A stretch of DNA of 64,000 nucleotides from Collinsella sp. TF08-11AT (GTDB lineage Bacteria > Actinomycetota > Coriobacteriia > Coriobacteriales > Coriobacteriaceae): assembly GCF_003437035.1 (NCBI RefSeq), contig NZ_QSRL01000001.1, positions 62,001 through 126,000 of the forward strand. The letters run 5' to 3'. The notes below the pieces were generated by a model. That model had not been told where the DNA came from and searched no databases. It was given only the letters and a program-made list of their open reading frames with translations. Positions 16,979 through 26,309 of this stretch are shown here, one piece after another. Positions within the stretch are counted from its first letter, which is position 1; each line of letters opens with the position of its first letter. The position numbers and the translations under genes are program-made.

Positions 16979-17901
16979 AGCTCCACCCGCATAATGCGCC
17001 GGATAACCACCAGGGCAACGGCGTTGAGGGCAAGACCCAGCACCACAGCGCCCGCGCCGGCAGGCGTCGCAAGACCGCGACGAAAATCTGCCGAAAGCAG
17101 CGCCAACACCGCGCACATGCCCGCCGGCATCGCCGCGACCATATGCGCAGACATGCGAGCCTGCGACGTCTTAACATCCAGGCGGCGCTTGAGCTCAATG
17201 CGCTCCCCCACCATGCTCGACGCCTCGGACAGTAAGTCGGCAAGCGGAGCGCCGGTGCGCTGAGACACCTTAAGCGCCAAGGTCACAAGCGAAAGACCGG
17301 GGGCGTCGATACGCACGAGCAAGTCATCGAGCGCGTCGGTCGCCGAGATGCCGCAATCGATCGCCGCCGCCACCCGCAAAAACTCGGTATGCACTGGCTC
17401 TTGCGCATGAGCGCCCACAAAGCGCATGCCCTGGGCCAGCGAATGTCCCGAGGCAAGCGACATGGAAAGTGCGGTAAACGCCTCGGGCATTGCCTCTTCT
17501 GCATCGTGTTGCTCGCGCCGGCTCTCAAAGCCATCCCAAGCGGCACCAACGGCAAACGGAGCAACAAGTCCCGAGGCAAATCCGAGGGGCGATAACGACA
17601 CCATCGTTAGTAAAACGCAGCAGACACCGCTCGATAGCAGCAGAAACGCCAAACGTCCCGAAGCATCTTCGATCACGAGGCCAAGGCGATGCGCCGGAGC
17701 CAGCGATGCCCACGAACGGGCGATCTTTTTCAGCAGATCGTTTTCCACCAGCTCACGCGGCAGCTTCTCTGCCACCGTCTCGAGCGCCTGACGTGCCAGC
17801 TCCGCCGGCGGTACCTGCGGCACACGAGGTTCCACTCCGCACGCCGTCGCGACAGAAAGCCCTGCCAAGCCCCCTACGACGAGGGGCACAGTGATCTCCA
17901 T
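16975..17901 (-). CDS. tadB: Tad pilus inner-membrane platform protein TadB
   Basis: A 308-aa type II secretion F-family membrane protein. Membrane segments lie near the N-terminus, at about 85-125 and at the C-terminus. The F domain reads PEAFTALSMSLASGHSLAQGMRFV and QRTGAPLADLLSEASSMVGERIELKRRLDVKTSQARMSA. It pairs with TadC. The start ATG 17901 has AAGAGGAGGTGG upstream and lies 28 nt inside the end of tadA. Confidence 0.88.
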   Translation of the reverse strand: MEITVPLVVGGLAGLSVATACGVEPRVPQVPPAELARQALETVAEKLPRELVENDLLKKIARSWASLAPAHRLGLVIEDASGRLAFLLLSSGVCCVLLTMVSLSPLGFASGLVAPFAVGAAWDGFESRREQHDAEEAMPEAFTALSMSLASGHSLAQGMRFVGAHAQEPVHTEFLRVAAAIDCGISATDALDDLLVRIDAPGLSLVTLALKVSQRTGAPLADLLSEASSMVGERIELKRRLDVKTSQARMSAHMVAAMPAGMCAVLALLSADFRRGLATPAGAGAVVLGLALNAVALVVIRRIMRVEL

Positions 17902-19202
17902 TCGTCCACCTCCTCTTGTGTGAGCGTCCCCGACCGCAGGCCTTCTGCGATAAACGGCGGCTCGCGGTCAAGCGTCCAGGTGCGCTCGGCGGCATCGAAC
18001 GTCACATAGCGCTCGAGCTCTACGCCACCCGATGCGGCGCGTCGCACCCCCGAATACGAGGAGACGAAACGCCTGCCATCGGCGTGGCGCTCGGACATCA
18101 CGATGCCGTCGAGCGCCATGGCAATCTGCTCCTCGATGAGCTCGCTCGGCAGATCGATGCCATAACGTGCAAGCAACGTCAGACGCACCACGGTCTCCTG
18201 TTCTGAACCCGCATGAAGTGTGGTGAGCGACCCGTCGTGGCCCGTGTTCATGGCCTGCAACATGTCGCAGCACTCGGCACCGCGCACCTCGCCCACCACG
18301 ATGCGGTCGGGGCGCATGCGTAGGGCATTAGTTACCAGGTCGCGGATCGTCACCGCGCCCTCGCCCTCAATTGAAGCCTCGCGCGCCTCTAGGCGCACCA
18401 CGTGCGGATGATGCGCAAACTTGAGCTCGGCAGAGTCCTCGATCGTCACGATGCGCTCGCCGGTGGAAATCTCACATGACAACGCGTTGAGCAGGGTGGT
18501 CTTACCAGATCCCGTGCCTCCCGCAACCGCCAGGTCCTGTCGCAGCGACACCGCACACGACAGCAGCTGCGCATACCAAAGCGGCAGCGATCCCAACCCC
18601 ACGAGCTCGTCCAGCGAGCAGATACGGTCCGAGAACTTTCGGATGGTGAGAATCGGTCCGTCAATCGCCACAGGCGGAATCACCGCGTTGACGCGATAGC
18701 CCGTTTTGAGGCGGGCGTTGACGATGGGGCTGCGCTCGTCGATACGGCGGCCAAGTGGCGAGATAATGCGGTCGATAAGCACACGGATCTGCTCATCATC
18801 CTCAAACGCATGCTCGATGGGGTACAAGACGCCGCCGCGTTCAAAGAAAGCCGAGCGGCAGCCGTTGATCATGATCTCGGTAACGGTGTCGTCCTCGATG
18901 AGCGGCTGCAACGGCCCCAAGCCCACCACGTCATCCAAAATCTCGTCGATGATGGTCTCGCGCTCGGGCGTCGCGAGATCGGTCGGCTCCTCAACATTGA
19001 GCGCCGCCTCCACCGCAGGACGCAATTCCGAGCGGGCAAGTGCCGGGTCGATATAGGCGCTGATACGCGCCACTTCGTCGTAACCCATGCGGTCCATCAC
19101 GGCGCGCTTGGTGCGTCGTTTCACGGCGCGGCGACGCCCCACATCTACAGGCGCTGCCGCCGCCGCAGCGCCGGCAGCCTTAATCCTCGTTTGCAGGCTC
19201 AT
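17874..19202 (-). CDS. tadA: Tad pilus assembly ATPase TadA (CpaF)
   Basis: Hexameric secretion ATPase of the GspE/VirB11 superfamily that powers Flp pilus assembly. The 442-aa protein has an N-terminal domain, then [23 protein letters not shown], typical of CpaF. Walker A is [14 protein letters not shown] (about 226-238). An Asp box (VTIEDSAEL), Walker B ([12 protein letters not shown]) and a His box ([19 protein letters not shown], here [14 protein letters not shown]) follow. Its ATG overlaps the tadZ stop by 4 nt. Confidence 0.96.
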   Translation of the reverse strand: MSLQTRIKAAGAAAAAAPVDVGRRRAVKRRTKRAVMDRMGYDEVARISAYIDPALARSELRPAVEAALNVEEPTDLATPERETIIDEILDDVVGLGPLQPLIEDDTVTEIMINGCRSAFFERGGVLYPIEHAFEDDEQIRVLIDRIISPLGRRIDERSPIVNARLKTGYRVNAVIPPVAIDGPILTIRKFSDRICSLDELVGLGSLPLWYAQLLSCAVSLRQDLAVAGGTGSGKTTLLNALSCEISTGERIVTIEDSAELKFAHHPHVVRLEAREASIEGEGAVTIRDLVTNALRMRPDRIVVGEVRGAECCDMLQAMNTGHDGSLTTLHAGSEQETVVRLTLLARYGIDLPSELIEEQIAMALDGIVMSERHADGRRFVSSYSGVRRAASGGVELERYVTFDAAERTWTLDREPPFIAEGLRSGTLTQEEVDEWRSLCPSS

Positions 19203-20851
19203 CGCTGATCACCCTCGCGCGACCAGGGAAGGCGGATACGTGGGCGTTCGGTGCGCGTTGCACGGTCGGCGACCATATCGCTCCAAGGGCCGACGGCGCA
19301 CCCCAGTTCCACGAGCATCTCGCGCGTGGCCTCGCGCACGCTAGTCGCAAAAGCGCTGGTCTGCCCCACTGCCTCGTCAGCGCGCCCAAACGCCATGAGC
19401 GCGGCGAGATCCTGCCCGCCATCGGCGATACGAATCTTGGAGCTTAACGCACAGGCAATCTCAAAGCGCATGGCGACGTCCTCGTCTGCCCCGCGCGCAC
19501 CGAACCGGTTGAACACGGCGCTCATGCGCGTGCGCGGCACACCTACTCGACCTGCCAGTTCAATGACGCGCGATGCCGATGCCGCGGACGACACCGCCGC
19601 ATCGCCAACGACCAGGCAACGGTCGCTCGCCGCCACCGCAGCCGCCACGGCGTCGCCCCAAAAGACCGAGGTATCGATAAAGACCACGTCGGATTCGCGA
19701 CGCAGAACATCAAGCAGTAGCTCCACCGGACGTGCCATGAGCTCGGCTTGCTCGGGCGCCGCGACGGGACCCCAGAGCGTAACGCCCGGCGCCACGCGCA
19801 TCGAAGCGGCTACGATATCCGGCTCGGTGAGCATGCCCGCCGCCGACGGCTCGATAAGTGCCGCCATATCGCGCGGAGCATCGACGCCTAACAAGTCGTA
19901 AAGGTTTCCAAACATCAGGTCCAGGTCGAGCACGGCGGCACGCAAGCCCAACAGCGACGATGTGTGTGCCATGGTGGCAACGATCGTCGACTTGCCGCAA
20001 CCGCCCGAACCCGAAATAGCGCAGATGACTGGAGCTCGATGCGGCGGAGCGGTAGCGTCTGCCGGAGGCATCGGAGGCGGCGGGGCGGGCGTCGGTGACA
20101 GCGTCCCCGTCTCCCCCGCCGCAACCACGTGCTGCGTCCAAGCCGGCATGGCTGCTTGTTCGGTCTGCGAGGCAGGCTCGTTCTGCGCAATCTGCTCATG
20201 CTGCATCAGCGACAACTCGCCGCACCCGGCAAGGCCCTCAACTTCGTCGAGTTCATCCGCCAGATTCACGCCGTGCACGTATCCCATATCTACTGCCGGG
20301 GAGTCGCCAGCATGCTGCGCCGGCCCTCCAGCGTCATCGTATACAAGGGGGTTCCGGGGGCGCCGACCATGCTCGGCTTCCGCTTTTCCATAATCATCAA
20401 CACGCGGGCCTCTTGTAGCGCGAGGCGCCCCGGGTTCCCTATCAACAAAAGCATCGGGCTCAATCGTCATGCGCCGATCGGAATCAACCGCTCCCTCGCC
20501 CGCGCGCCCGTTGCCGCATATACTGTGTGCAGCGATGACCTCGGTCGCCCCCGCGCGAAACAGCCCCTCGATATCCGACGGATCGAGCGCTTCTATCAAC
20601 ACGACCACGCGACTCACGCGGCCTTCGGCCGTCAGGCGCGCAACAGTCTTGCGCACATCTTCGGTATCAAACAGAGACGCCGCGATGATGGCAGCCCCGC
20701 GGCGCGACGGAAACGCCCGCGCCATGGAAACCAGCCCGTCCAGGTCACCCACGCGAAGCACCTGTGCACCCGCATCACGGCCCTCGACTTCCCGCTGCAA
20801 CAGCCCGTAATCGCCGCACGCGCAGCACGCAAGCCAGATCGCCTTCATCAC
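19199..20851 (-). CDS. tadZ: TadZ/CpaE-like ParA/MinD ATPase
   Basis: Polar localisation or assembly factor of Tad pili: an N-terminal receiver-like domain (1-110, starting KAIWLACCACGDYGLLQREV), a long acidic and Pro-rich linker (about 115-272), and a ParA/MinD ATPase domain with deviant Walker A SGSGGCGKSTIV (about 280-291). DLDLMFGNLYDLLGVD and FIDTSVFWGD complete the nucleotide site. The receiver-like domain has no obvious phosphoacceptor pattern that I can align. Start is GTG 20851 or the adjacent ATG 20848, both served by GGAGGCG and overlapping the cpaB stop. Confidence 0.88.
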   Translation of the reverse strand: MMKAIWLACCACGDYGLLQREVEGRDAGAQVLRVGDLDGLVSMARAFPSRRGAAIIAASLFDTEDVRKTVARLTAEGRVSRVVVLIEALDPSDIEGLFRAGATEVIAAHSICGNGRAGEGAVDSDRRMTIEPDAFVDREPGAPRATRGPRVDDYGKAEAEHGRRPRNPLVYDDAGGPAQHAGDSPAVDMGYVHGVNLADELDEVEGLAGCGELSLMQHEQIAQNEPASQTEQAAMPAWTQHVVAAGETGTLSPTPAPPPPMPPADATAPPHRAPVICAISGSGGCGKSTIVATMAHTSSLLGLRAAVLDLDLMFGNLYDLLGVDAPRDMAALIEPSAAGMLTEPDIVAASMRVAPGVTLWGPVAAPEQAELMARPVELLLDVLRRESDVVFIDTSVFWGDAVAAAVAASDRCLVVGDAAVSSAASASRVIELAGRVGVPRTRMSAVFNRFGARGADEDVAMRFEIACALSSKIRIADGGQDLAALMAFGRADEAVGQTSAFATSVREATREMLVELGCAVGPWSDMVADRATRTERPRIRLPWSREGDQR

Positions 20852-21507
20852 TCGTCGCCTCCGCTCTTTTTGCCGCGCGCCGTGGCGGGAATCGTCAAGC
20901 TGACCGTTCCCTTGCCCGAGGCTCCCAGCAGTTCCTTGACGTCTTCGGGGTCAGCCGCCAGCGTCACCCATTCGATCTTGCCCTCGCGCGTGGCACCGGA
21001 ATCCTCACTGGTATCGATCACGTACGCGCCGCACAGCCGATCGGTCACGCTGTCTTTTTGCACATACACATCCACGTAGCTGCCCACGCCCGTAGCACCG
21101 CCGACCGAGTGCTCGGCATCGACCGCCACCGAAACGGCGACCTTGCCCTTAGGCACCTCGAGCTTGCGGCTCTCGGCCTTGGTGTAGACATTGCAGATCA
21201 CGGCGTTTTTGGGAATACGCGAAGTCGTCACGTCGCCGCGCACCTGGCGCAGCTCGGTCGCCGCGTCACGCGGCAGCAGGCTCGTCAGCCATTCCTGGGT
21301 TATGACATTGGTCTCATCGAGGGTCTCGCCCACATCGATATCGCGCGCCGCGACGCATACCTCGACGTGATCGCCACCGTACTTGGCCAAGGTCTCAGCC
21401 TGGACCTGTTCGGCTTGCGAGCGGATCGACGAGCCGTAAACCATGCAGAGCAGAGCAGCGAGCACGCCCGCGACCAGACTGATGGCGATGCGCTTGCTCT
21501 TGTTCAC
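20848..21507 (-). CDS. cpaB: CpaB/RcpC-like SAF-domain pilus assembly protein
   Basis: First gene of the Tad operon. The 219-aa protein has an N-terminal signal anchor (KSKRIAISLVAGVLAALLCMVYG). The SAF/antifreeze-like domain follows: VEVCVAARDIDVGETLDETNVITQEWL, then IPKNAVICNVYTKAES and VPKGKVAVSVAVDAEHSVGGATGVGSYVDVYV. The GTG at 21507 is chosen because GAGAGGAG lies 6 nt upstream. The ATG at 21522 is an alternative. In diderms CpaB binds the secretin. Here no secretin is present, so it probably works at the cell wall. Confidence 0.85.
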   Translation of the reverse strand: MNKSKRIAISLVAGVLAALLCMVYGSSIRSQAEQVQAETLAKYGGDHVEVCVAARDIDVGETLDETNVITQEWLTSLLPRDAATELRQVRGDVTTSRIPKNAVICNVYTKAESRKLEVPKGKVAVSVAVDAEHSVGGATGVGSYVDVYVQKDSVTDRLCGAYVIDTSEDSGATREGKIEWVTLAADPEDVKELLGASGKGTVSLTIPATARGKKSGGDE

Positions 21508-21617
21508 GGCCGCTCCTCTCATGGCAGTGCCGGGCGAATGCCCGTACCACCATTGTCTGAGCGGTCAGAGTGCAAAGCGGCGCAATCGCAATCTTGGTTT
21601 TCGATGTCAAACCAATC

Positions 21618-21669
21618 GCTGACCAAAAGCTGACCAGCCCGTCAAGCTCGTGGCAAGGTTTTGGTCAGC
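21618..21669. promoter_or_regulatory. Candidate regulatory repeats upstream of the Tad operon
   Basis: An 11-bp inverted repeat GCTGACCAAAA/TTTTGGTCAGC encloses a second GCTGACCA and the string GTCAAGCT..TGGCAAGGTT. It lies 111-162 nt upstream of the cpaB start. The same two strings recur at 55159-55207. The gene-free stretch 21508-21759 otherwise holds only the rsgA terminator. Confidence 0.5.
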
Positions 21670-21707
21670 ACGTCAGCAAACTGCATGTTTCGAGGCTTTT
21701 CCGCAGC

Positions 21708-21742
21708 AAAAAAGCCGTCTCCCGAACAGTTGGGAGACGGCT
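21708..21742 (-). terminator. Terminator of rsgA
   Basis: Minus-strand stem GCCGTCTCCC/GGGAGACGGC with a short loop, followed by TTTTTTGC, about 20 nt after the rsgA stop. Confidence 0.93.
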
Positions 21743-21759
21743 GTCATAGGAAAAATCAA

Positions 21760-22944
21760 TTACAGATGGACATCGGGATCGAGCATTTGAGCGCTCACGC
21801 GCATGGATGACGCCAGGTTTTGGAACGTTTCCAGACGCAGGCTATCGATCTGCCCGGCGTCCTCGGCCTCGCGAACGGCGCAGCCCGGCTCATGGACATG
21901 CGTGCAATCGCCAAACCGGCACGCGCGCGATGCCTCGACAATCTCGGGGAAAGCGCGCGCCAGACCCCGCTCGTGACCCACGAGCGGCAGGCTGCGCAGG
22001 CCCGGGGCATCGGCGATCACGCCGGCGTCGCCCGGCAGTGCCACCATCACGCGCGCGACGGTAGTGTGACGGCCCTGATCGTCGCGTTCGCGCACACCGC
22101 CGGTCGCCAACGTATCGTGGCCCAGCAGCGCATTGAGCAGCGTCGACTTGCCGGCACCCGACTCGCCCAGAATCATGGCGCAGCTCCCGGCGGGCACGCA
22201 GGCACGGACCTCGTCCAGGCCGCGGCCCTCGGCAGAGGACGTCACGATCACGCGCACGTCCGGACCCACCAGGCGGCGCACGCGGTCCAGATCGCGCTCG
22301 AGTTCCTCGGCATCGCAGCGGTCAGCTTTGGTGAGTACCACCACCGGTTCGGCATCGCAGTCGAGCGCCAACACCAGCGAGCGCGCCACGCGGTCGAGCA
22401 GCACCTCGCCGGCACCGAGCGCCTGCACGATTAGCACGCTATCCACGTTGGAGCAGAGCACCTGACGCTCCCCGCGGGCACGGCCGCGCCAACGCTCAAA
22501 GCTCGTACGGCGCGGCAGTACGCATTCAATCACGCCCATATCGTGCCCGGGAGCGCGGCGCACCGCCACACGGTCGCCCACGGCAGGCAGCAGGACCTCG
22601 TCCTCGCCGCGCGACTTGGCAAACCCCACGGCATGCTCGGCGCGGAAGGTATCGTCGGCAGTCGCCACCAGCGGAAACCCGCGATCCAAGCGCACCACGG
22701 CGCCAAGCTGCATCTGCTCGGGCTCCTCGGCATGTGCACAAAAATCATCAAAGGCAGTCTGCTGGGCTTCATCGACCGGCAGGTCATCAAACGCCGGAAC
22801 GTCCTGCAGCGCGTCGAGTCCCGGCACGCTCGCCAGCAGCTCCTCGGCAGACGCGGGAGCCTCGGTCGCGAGCTTCCGACGACGATCGCGCTTAGCCCGC
22901 GCTCCCGTCGTCTTTTTCTTCGCCTTAGCCTTCGCCTTGCCCAC
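21760..22944 (-). CDS. rsgA: Ribosome small-subunit-dependent GTPase A
   Basis: Circularly permuted GTPase that checks late 30S maturation. The 394-aa protein starts with a Lys-rich tail (GKAKAKAKKKTTGARAKRDRRRK). The OB domain is followed by the G4 motif VVLTKADRC before G1 GESGAGKSTLLN and G3 DAPGLRS, the diagnostic permuted order. A zinc knuckle with CRFGDCTHVHEPGC follows. GTG 22944 is chosen because GGGAGG lies 6 nt upstream; upstream codons lack an RBS. It is longer at the N-terminus than E. coli RsgA. Confidence 0.94.
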   Translation of the reverse strand: MGKAKAKAKKKTTGARAKRDRRRKLATEAPASAEELLASVPGLDALQDVPAFDDLPVDEAQQTAFDDFCAHAEEPEQMQLGAVVRLDRGFPLVATADDTFRAEHAVGFAKSRGEDEVLLPAVGDRVAVRRAPGHDMGVIECVLPRRTSFERWRGRARGERQVLCSNVDSVLIVQALGAGEVLLDRVARSLVLALDCDAEPVVVLTKADRCDAEELERDLDRVRRLVGPDVRVIVTSSAEGRGLDEVRACVPAGSCAMILGESGAGKSTLLNALLGHDTLATGGVRERDDQGRHTTVARVMVALPGDAGVIADAPGLRSLPLVGHERGLARAFPEIVEASRACRFGDCTHVHEPGCAVREAEDAGQIDSLRLETFQNLASSMRVSAQMLDPDVHL

Positions 22945-22992
22945 AGATGCCTCCCAGCACAAAACCACACAACTGAGCAGGTATTTTACCCA

Positions 22993-23030
22993 CAAAAAAG
23001 AGTCGGTCGAGCAAGTGCTCGACCGACTCA
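22993..23030 (-). terminator. Terminator upstream of rsgA
   Basis: Perfect 13-bp minus-strand stem GAGTCGGTCGAGC with its complement, followed by TTTTTTG. It ends the transcript coming from the P-type ATPase gene. Confidence 0.93.
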
Positions 23031-23071
23031 CATACTTTCCCTCAGCTAATGGTCCCGAGAGGTTATCCGAA

Positions 23072-23163
23072 GGCCCGCCCGCCGGGAGGGGTTTCTTCCG
23101 AGCGATCCCACAGCGCGAAGCGCGAGGACCAGCGAAGAAGAAACCCCGCAGGCGGTCGGGCCG
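23072..23163 (-). ncRNA. Structured 3' element (copy 1) after the P-type ATPase gene
   Basis: Starting 23 nt after the ATPase stop, this 92-nt segment folds as nested stems. The outer GGCCCGACCGCC pairs with GGCGGGCGGGCC, the middle GGGGTTTCTTC pairs with GAAGAAACCCC, and an inner CGCGCTTCGCGC hairpin is flanked by GTCCT and GGGATC. A homologous element lies after pheT (33125-33219). It has no poly-T tail of its own; the terminator at 22993-23030 follows. Confidence 0.6.
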
Positions 23164-23185
23164 GTGGGAAGGACGGCCTTTCGAC

Positions 23186-25867
23186 CTACTCCTTTTCGAC
23201 CGCGCGCATGATCGCCTTGTAGATCTCCATCAGCGGGATGATCAGGAAGGCCAGGCCCAGGGCAGCGACAACGCCCTTGAGCTCAAGCGTCACGGGGCCA
23301 AAGAACATCTCGGCAAGCGTCGGCTGCACGGTCACGATCACCGTCAGCACCAGTGCCAGCGCGGCGGAAGCCCACAGCCACTTGTTCTGCTTCTTCATGG
23401 TGAACAGCGACGCACGACGGCTGCGCATATTGAAGCAGTGGAAAATCTCGACCATGTTGAGCGTGATGAACGCCATCATCACGCCTTCCTCGTCGGCATT
23501 GCCGGCGATCATATCGGCGATGTGGATGTAGCCCATGTCAAAGTACACGCCCACAAAGAAGCTCGCCAGCACCAGCGCGGTGATGATTAGGCCCTGGACC
23601 ACGCAGTCCAGACCCATATGTCCGGCAAAGACACCGTCCTTGGCGTTGCGCGGCTTGCGCTTCATGATGTCGCCCTCGGCATCCTCCATGCCCAGCGCAA
23701 GCGCGGGGAAGCAGTCGGTGACCAGGTTCACCCACAGCAGCTGCACCGGCTGGAAGATGGTAAAGCCGATGAGCGTGGCGATAAACACCGAGAACACCTC
23801 GGCAAGGTTGGCCGAAAGCAGGAACTGGATGACCTTGCGGATGTTGTCGTAGATGCGACGACCCTCTTCGCAGGCGCCGATGATGGTAGCGAAGTTGTCA
23901 TCGGCAAGTACCATGTCGGCGACGTTCTTGGTGACGTCGGTACCGGTGATGCCCATACCAACGCCAATGTCGGCGCGCTTGATGGACGGGGCGTCGTTGA
24001 CGCCATCGCCCGTCATGGCCACGATCTGGTCGCGCGACTTCCAAGCCTCGACGATGCGTGTCTTGTGCTCGGGCTGGACGCGGGCGTACACGCCGTAGTC
24101 CTCGATGTGCGCGTCGAGTTCCTCGTCGCTCATGCGATCGAGGTCGGCACCGGTGATGGCCTGGCTGCGATCGGCGACGATGCCCAGCTGCTTGGCGATG
24201 GCCACGGCGGTGTCGATGTGGTCGCCCGTGATCATGACGGTGCGGATACCGGCGTCGTGCGCCTCGTGGATAGCGTCGGCCACCTCGGGACGGACCGGGT
24301 CGATCATGCCGGACAGGCCACAGAAGACCAGGTCATGCTCGAGCGCAGCGGGGCTGCAGTCGTCGGGAACCTCGGTGTAGGTGCGGCTTGCCAGCGCCAG
24401 TACGCGCAGGGCCTCGTCGGCCATGGCCTTGTTGGCCGCCACGAGCTCGGCGCGGCGCTCCTCGGTCAGGGGGACGACCTTATCGCCCTCGTAGATATGG
24501 GTGCACAGGCCGATCACCACGTCGGGCGCACCCTTGGTGTACTGCTCGTACTCGCCATCCAGGGTCTCGACGACCACGGACATCATCTTGCGGCCCGAGT
24601 CAAACGGGGCCTCGCCCACGCGCGGATGCTCGGCAGTCAGGCCAGTGAGGCCCGCCTTGCCGGCGTCGTTGACGAGCGCGCACTCAGTCGGCTCGCCCAC
24701 GGCCTCGCCCAGCTCCTCGTCCCACTGAGCATCGGAGCACAGCGCCATGCCGGCCAGGAACTTCTCCTTGGGCGCAGCGAGCTCGTGCTTGACGACGGTC
24801 ATCTTGTTCTGGGTAAGGGTACCGGTCTTGTCGGAGCAGATGGTCTGCGTGCAGCCAAGGGTCTCGACGGCAGAGAGCTTGCGGATAATCGCCTGGCGCT
24901 TGGCCATCTTGGTCACGCCGAGCGAAAGGACGATGGTCACGACGGCGACCAGGCCCTCGGGAATGGCGGCGACGGCAAGCGAGACGGCAACCATAAAGGT
25001 GTCGAGCAGGGCAGTCGGGTCGGTGAGGACATTGCCCACGCCGTGGCGGAGGATGTCAACGCCAAAGATCACGACGCAGATGACGATCACCATAATGGTA
25101 AGGATGCGGCTGAGCTCGGCGAGCTTCACCTGCAACGGCGTGAGCTCCTCCTTGGCCTCGGCCAGGGCGCCGGCGATCTTACCCATCTCGGTGTTCATGC
25201 CGGTGCCGACCACGACGGCGCGGCCACGGCCGTATACCACGGTGGAACCCATGTAGCACATGTTCTTGCGGTCGCCGAGCGGCACGTCATCGGTGCCCGC
25301 GGCAAGCTCGATCACGTTGGCGTGCTTCTCTACGGGCACGGACTCGCCGGTGAGCGCGGCCTCTTCGATCTTCATCGTGGCGCTCTCGAGCACGCGGCAG
25401 TCGGCCGGGACGGAGTCGCCCGCCTCGAGCATGATCACGTCGCCGGGCACGAGCTCGGCGCTCGGCAGGTGCACGAGCTTGCCGTCGCGCAGCACCTTGG
25501 ACTGCGCCGCACTCATCTCCTGCAGGGCCTCGAGGGCCTCCTCGCTCTTGGCTTCCTGGACCACGCCCAGCACCGAGTTGACGATAACGACGAACATGAT
25601 GATGGCAACATCGGCAAAGTCGGGCTCGCCCTTGACCATGCCCGTGAGCGCACTGATGACGGCGGCAACGATCAGCATGATGACCATGGGGTCGGCCATC
25701 TGCTCAAAGAAACGCTTCCACAGCGGCGTCTTCTCGGCTTCCTCGAGCTTGTTAGGGCCTGTCTTGGCAAGGCGCGAAGACGCCTCGTCGTTGCTCAGGC
25801 CGAGGTTCTCATCGACACCTTGGTCGCTGAGCACCTCCGCCGCGGCGGACAGGTATTCCTTTTGCAT
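23186..25867 (-). CDS. Calcium-type cation-translocating P-type ATPase
   Basis: An 893-aa P-IIA/IIB-type ATPase that exports Ca2+ (or a related cation) across the membrane. Motifs are the A-domain LTGES (172-176), PEGL in M4 (303-306), the phosphorylation motif CSDKTGTLT with D346, MITGDH and MTGDGVNDAPSIK in the P domain, and the C-terminal M5-M10 segment. PEGL with NLVTD in M6 (WVNLVTDCFPA) is the calcium site signature. The start ATG 25867 follows AGGAGGGG. It is a single gene with a structured 3' element and a terminator downstream. Confidence 0.93.
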   Translation of the reverse strand: MQKEYLSAAAEVLSDQGVDENLGLSNDEASSRLAKTGPNKLEEAEKTPLWKRFFEQMADPMVIMLIVAAVISALTGMVKGEPDFADVAIIMFVVIVNSVLGVVQEAKSEEALEALQEMSAAQSKVLRDGKLVHLPSAELVPGDVIMLEAGDSVPADCRVLESATMKIEEAALTGESVPVEKHANVIELAAGTDDVPLGDRKNMCYMGSTVVYGRGRAVVVGTGMNTEMGKIAGALAEAKEELTPLQVKLAELSRILTIMVIVICVVIFGVDILRHGVGNVLTDPTALLDTFMVAVSLAVAAIPEGLVAVVTIVLSLGVTKMAKRQAIIRKLSAVETLGCTQTICSDKTGTLTQNKMTVVKHELAAPKEKFLAGMALCSDAQWDEELGEAVGEPTECALVNDAGKAGLTGLTAEHPRVGEAPFDSGRKMMSVVVETLDGEYEQYTKGAPDVVIGLCTHIYEGDKVVPLTEERRAELVAANKAMADEALRVLALASRTYTEVPDDCSPAALEHDLVFCGLSGMIDPVRPEVADAIHEAHDAGIRTVMITGDHIDTAVAIAKQLGIVADRSQAITGADLDRMSDEELDAHIEDYGVYARVQPEHKTRIVEAWKSRDQIVAMTGDGVNDAPSIKRADIGVGMGITGTDVTKNVADMVLADDNFATIIGACEEGRRIYDNIRKVIQFLLSANLAEVFSVFIATLIGFTIFQPVQLLWVNLVTDCFPALALGMEDAEGDIMKRKPRNAKDGVFAGHMGLDCVVQGLIITALVLASFFVGVYFDMGYIHIADMIAGNADEEGVMMAFITLNMVEIFHCFNMRSRRASLFTMKKQNKWLWASAALALVLTVIVTVQPTLAEMFFGPVTLELKGVVAALGLAFLIIPLMEIYKAIMRAVEKE

Positions 25868-26309
25868 ATAGAGTCCCCTCCTGGGATTCGGGCCACTCAG
25901 CAGATTGATGCCCGATCATAATTCCCAGGAGAAGGGCAAGGGCTCATCAAGGCTGCCGTGCTGAGCGGCAGTTGATAGTGGAGCTATGGTACCCCAAAGC
26001 GACGCGTCTAGCCAAAACAATCGGTTTGGAAATATGGTCCGCACGCAACGGTGCAGACCGTGTGATGCTCAACATTGGTAAAACGTTTTTTCTTCGGCAC
26101 ATCGCCAAACTGACATATCGCCCAGATAGCAGCGGTTGGAGTGGTTGGTAAAGATTTTCCATATACCGTTTTTCCCGCAAAAAATGAACTTCCATTTCGG
26201 CATACGGTCGATTTTTTGGGGTATTCGGTCGGCATTTCGTTATAATCATCTCGGTTTTATTTCTTATGGTTTATCTATCAGCGCAAGACGATGTCAGATG
26301 GAGGTCTGA
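25868..26309. other. Divergent intergenic region between the ATPase gene and pyk
   Basis: This 442-nt AT-richer stretch has no gene I can support. A good -10 for pyk, TATAAT, is at 26241-26246, 64 nt before the start codon, with no clear -35 at 17 nt. The stretch 26160-26240 repeats short strings (CGGTCG, GTATTCGG, CATTTCG). Nothing else is assignable. Confidence 0.5.

Noticed and set aside
23618..25921. A 767-codon open frame on the plus strand opposite the P-type ATPase gene
   Set aside because: It is the mirror of a GC-rich gene with strong third-position bias. Its translation is His/Gly/Leu/Ala-rich without domain or RBS.
25947..26249. A 100-codon minus-strand frame in the ATPase-pyk gap
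   Set aside because: No RBS, no coherent hydrophobic pattern, composition unlike neighbouring genes, and it overlaps the likely pyk promoter.
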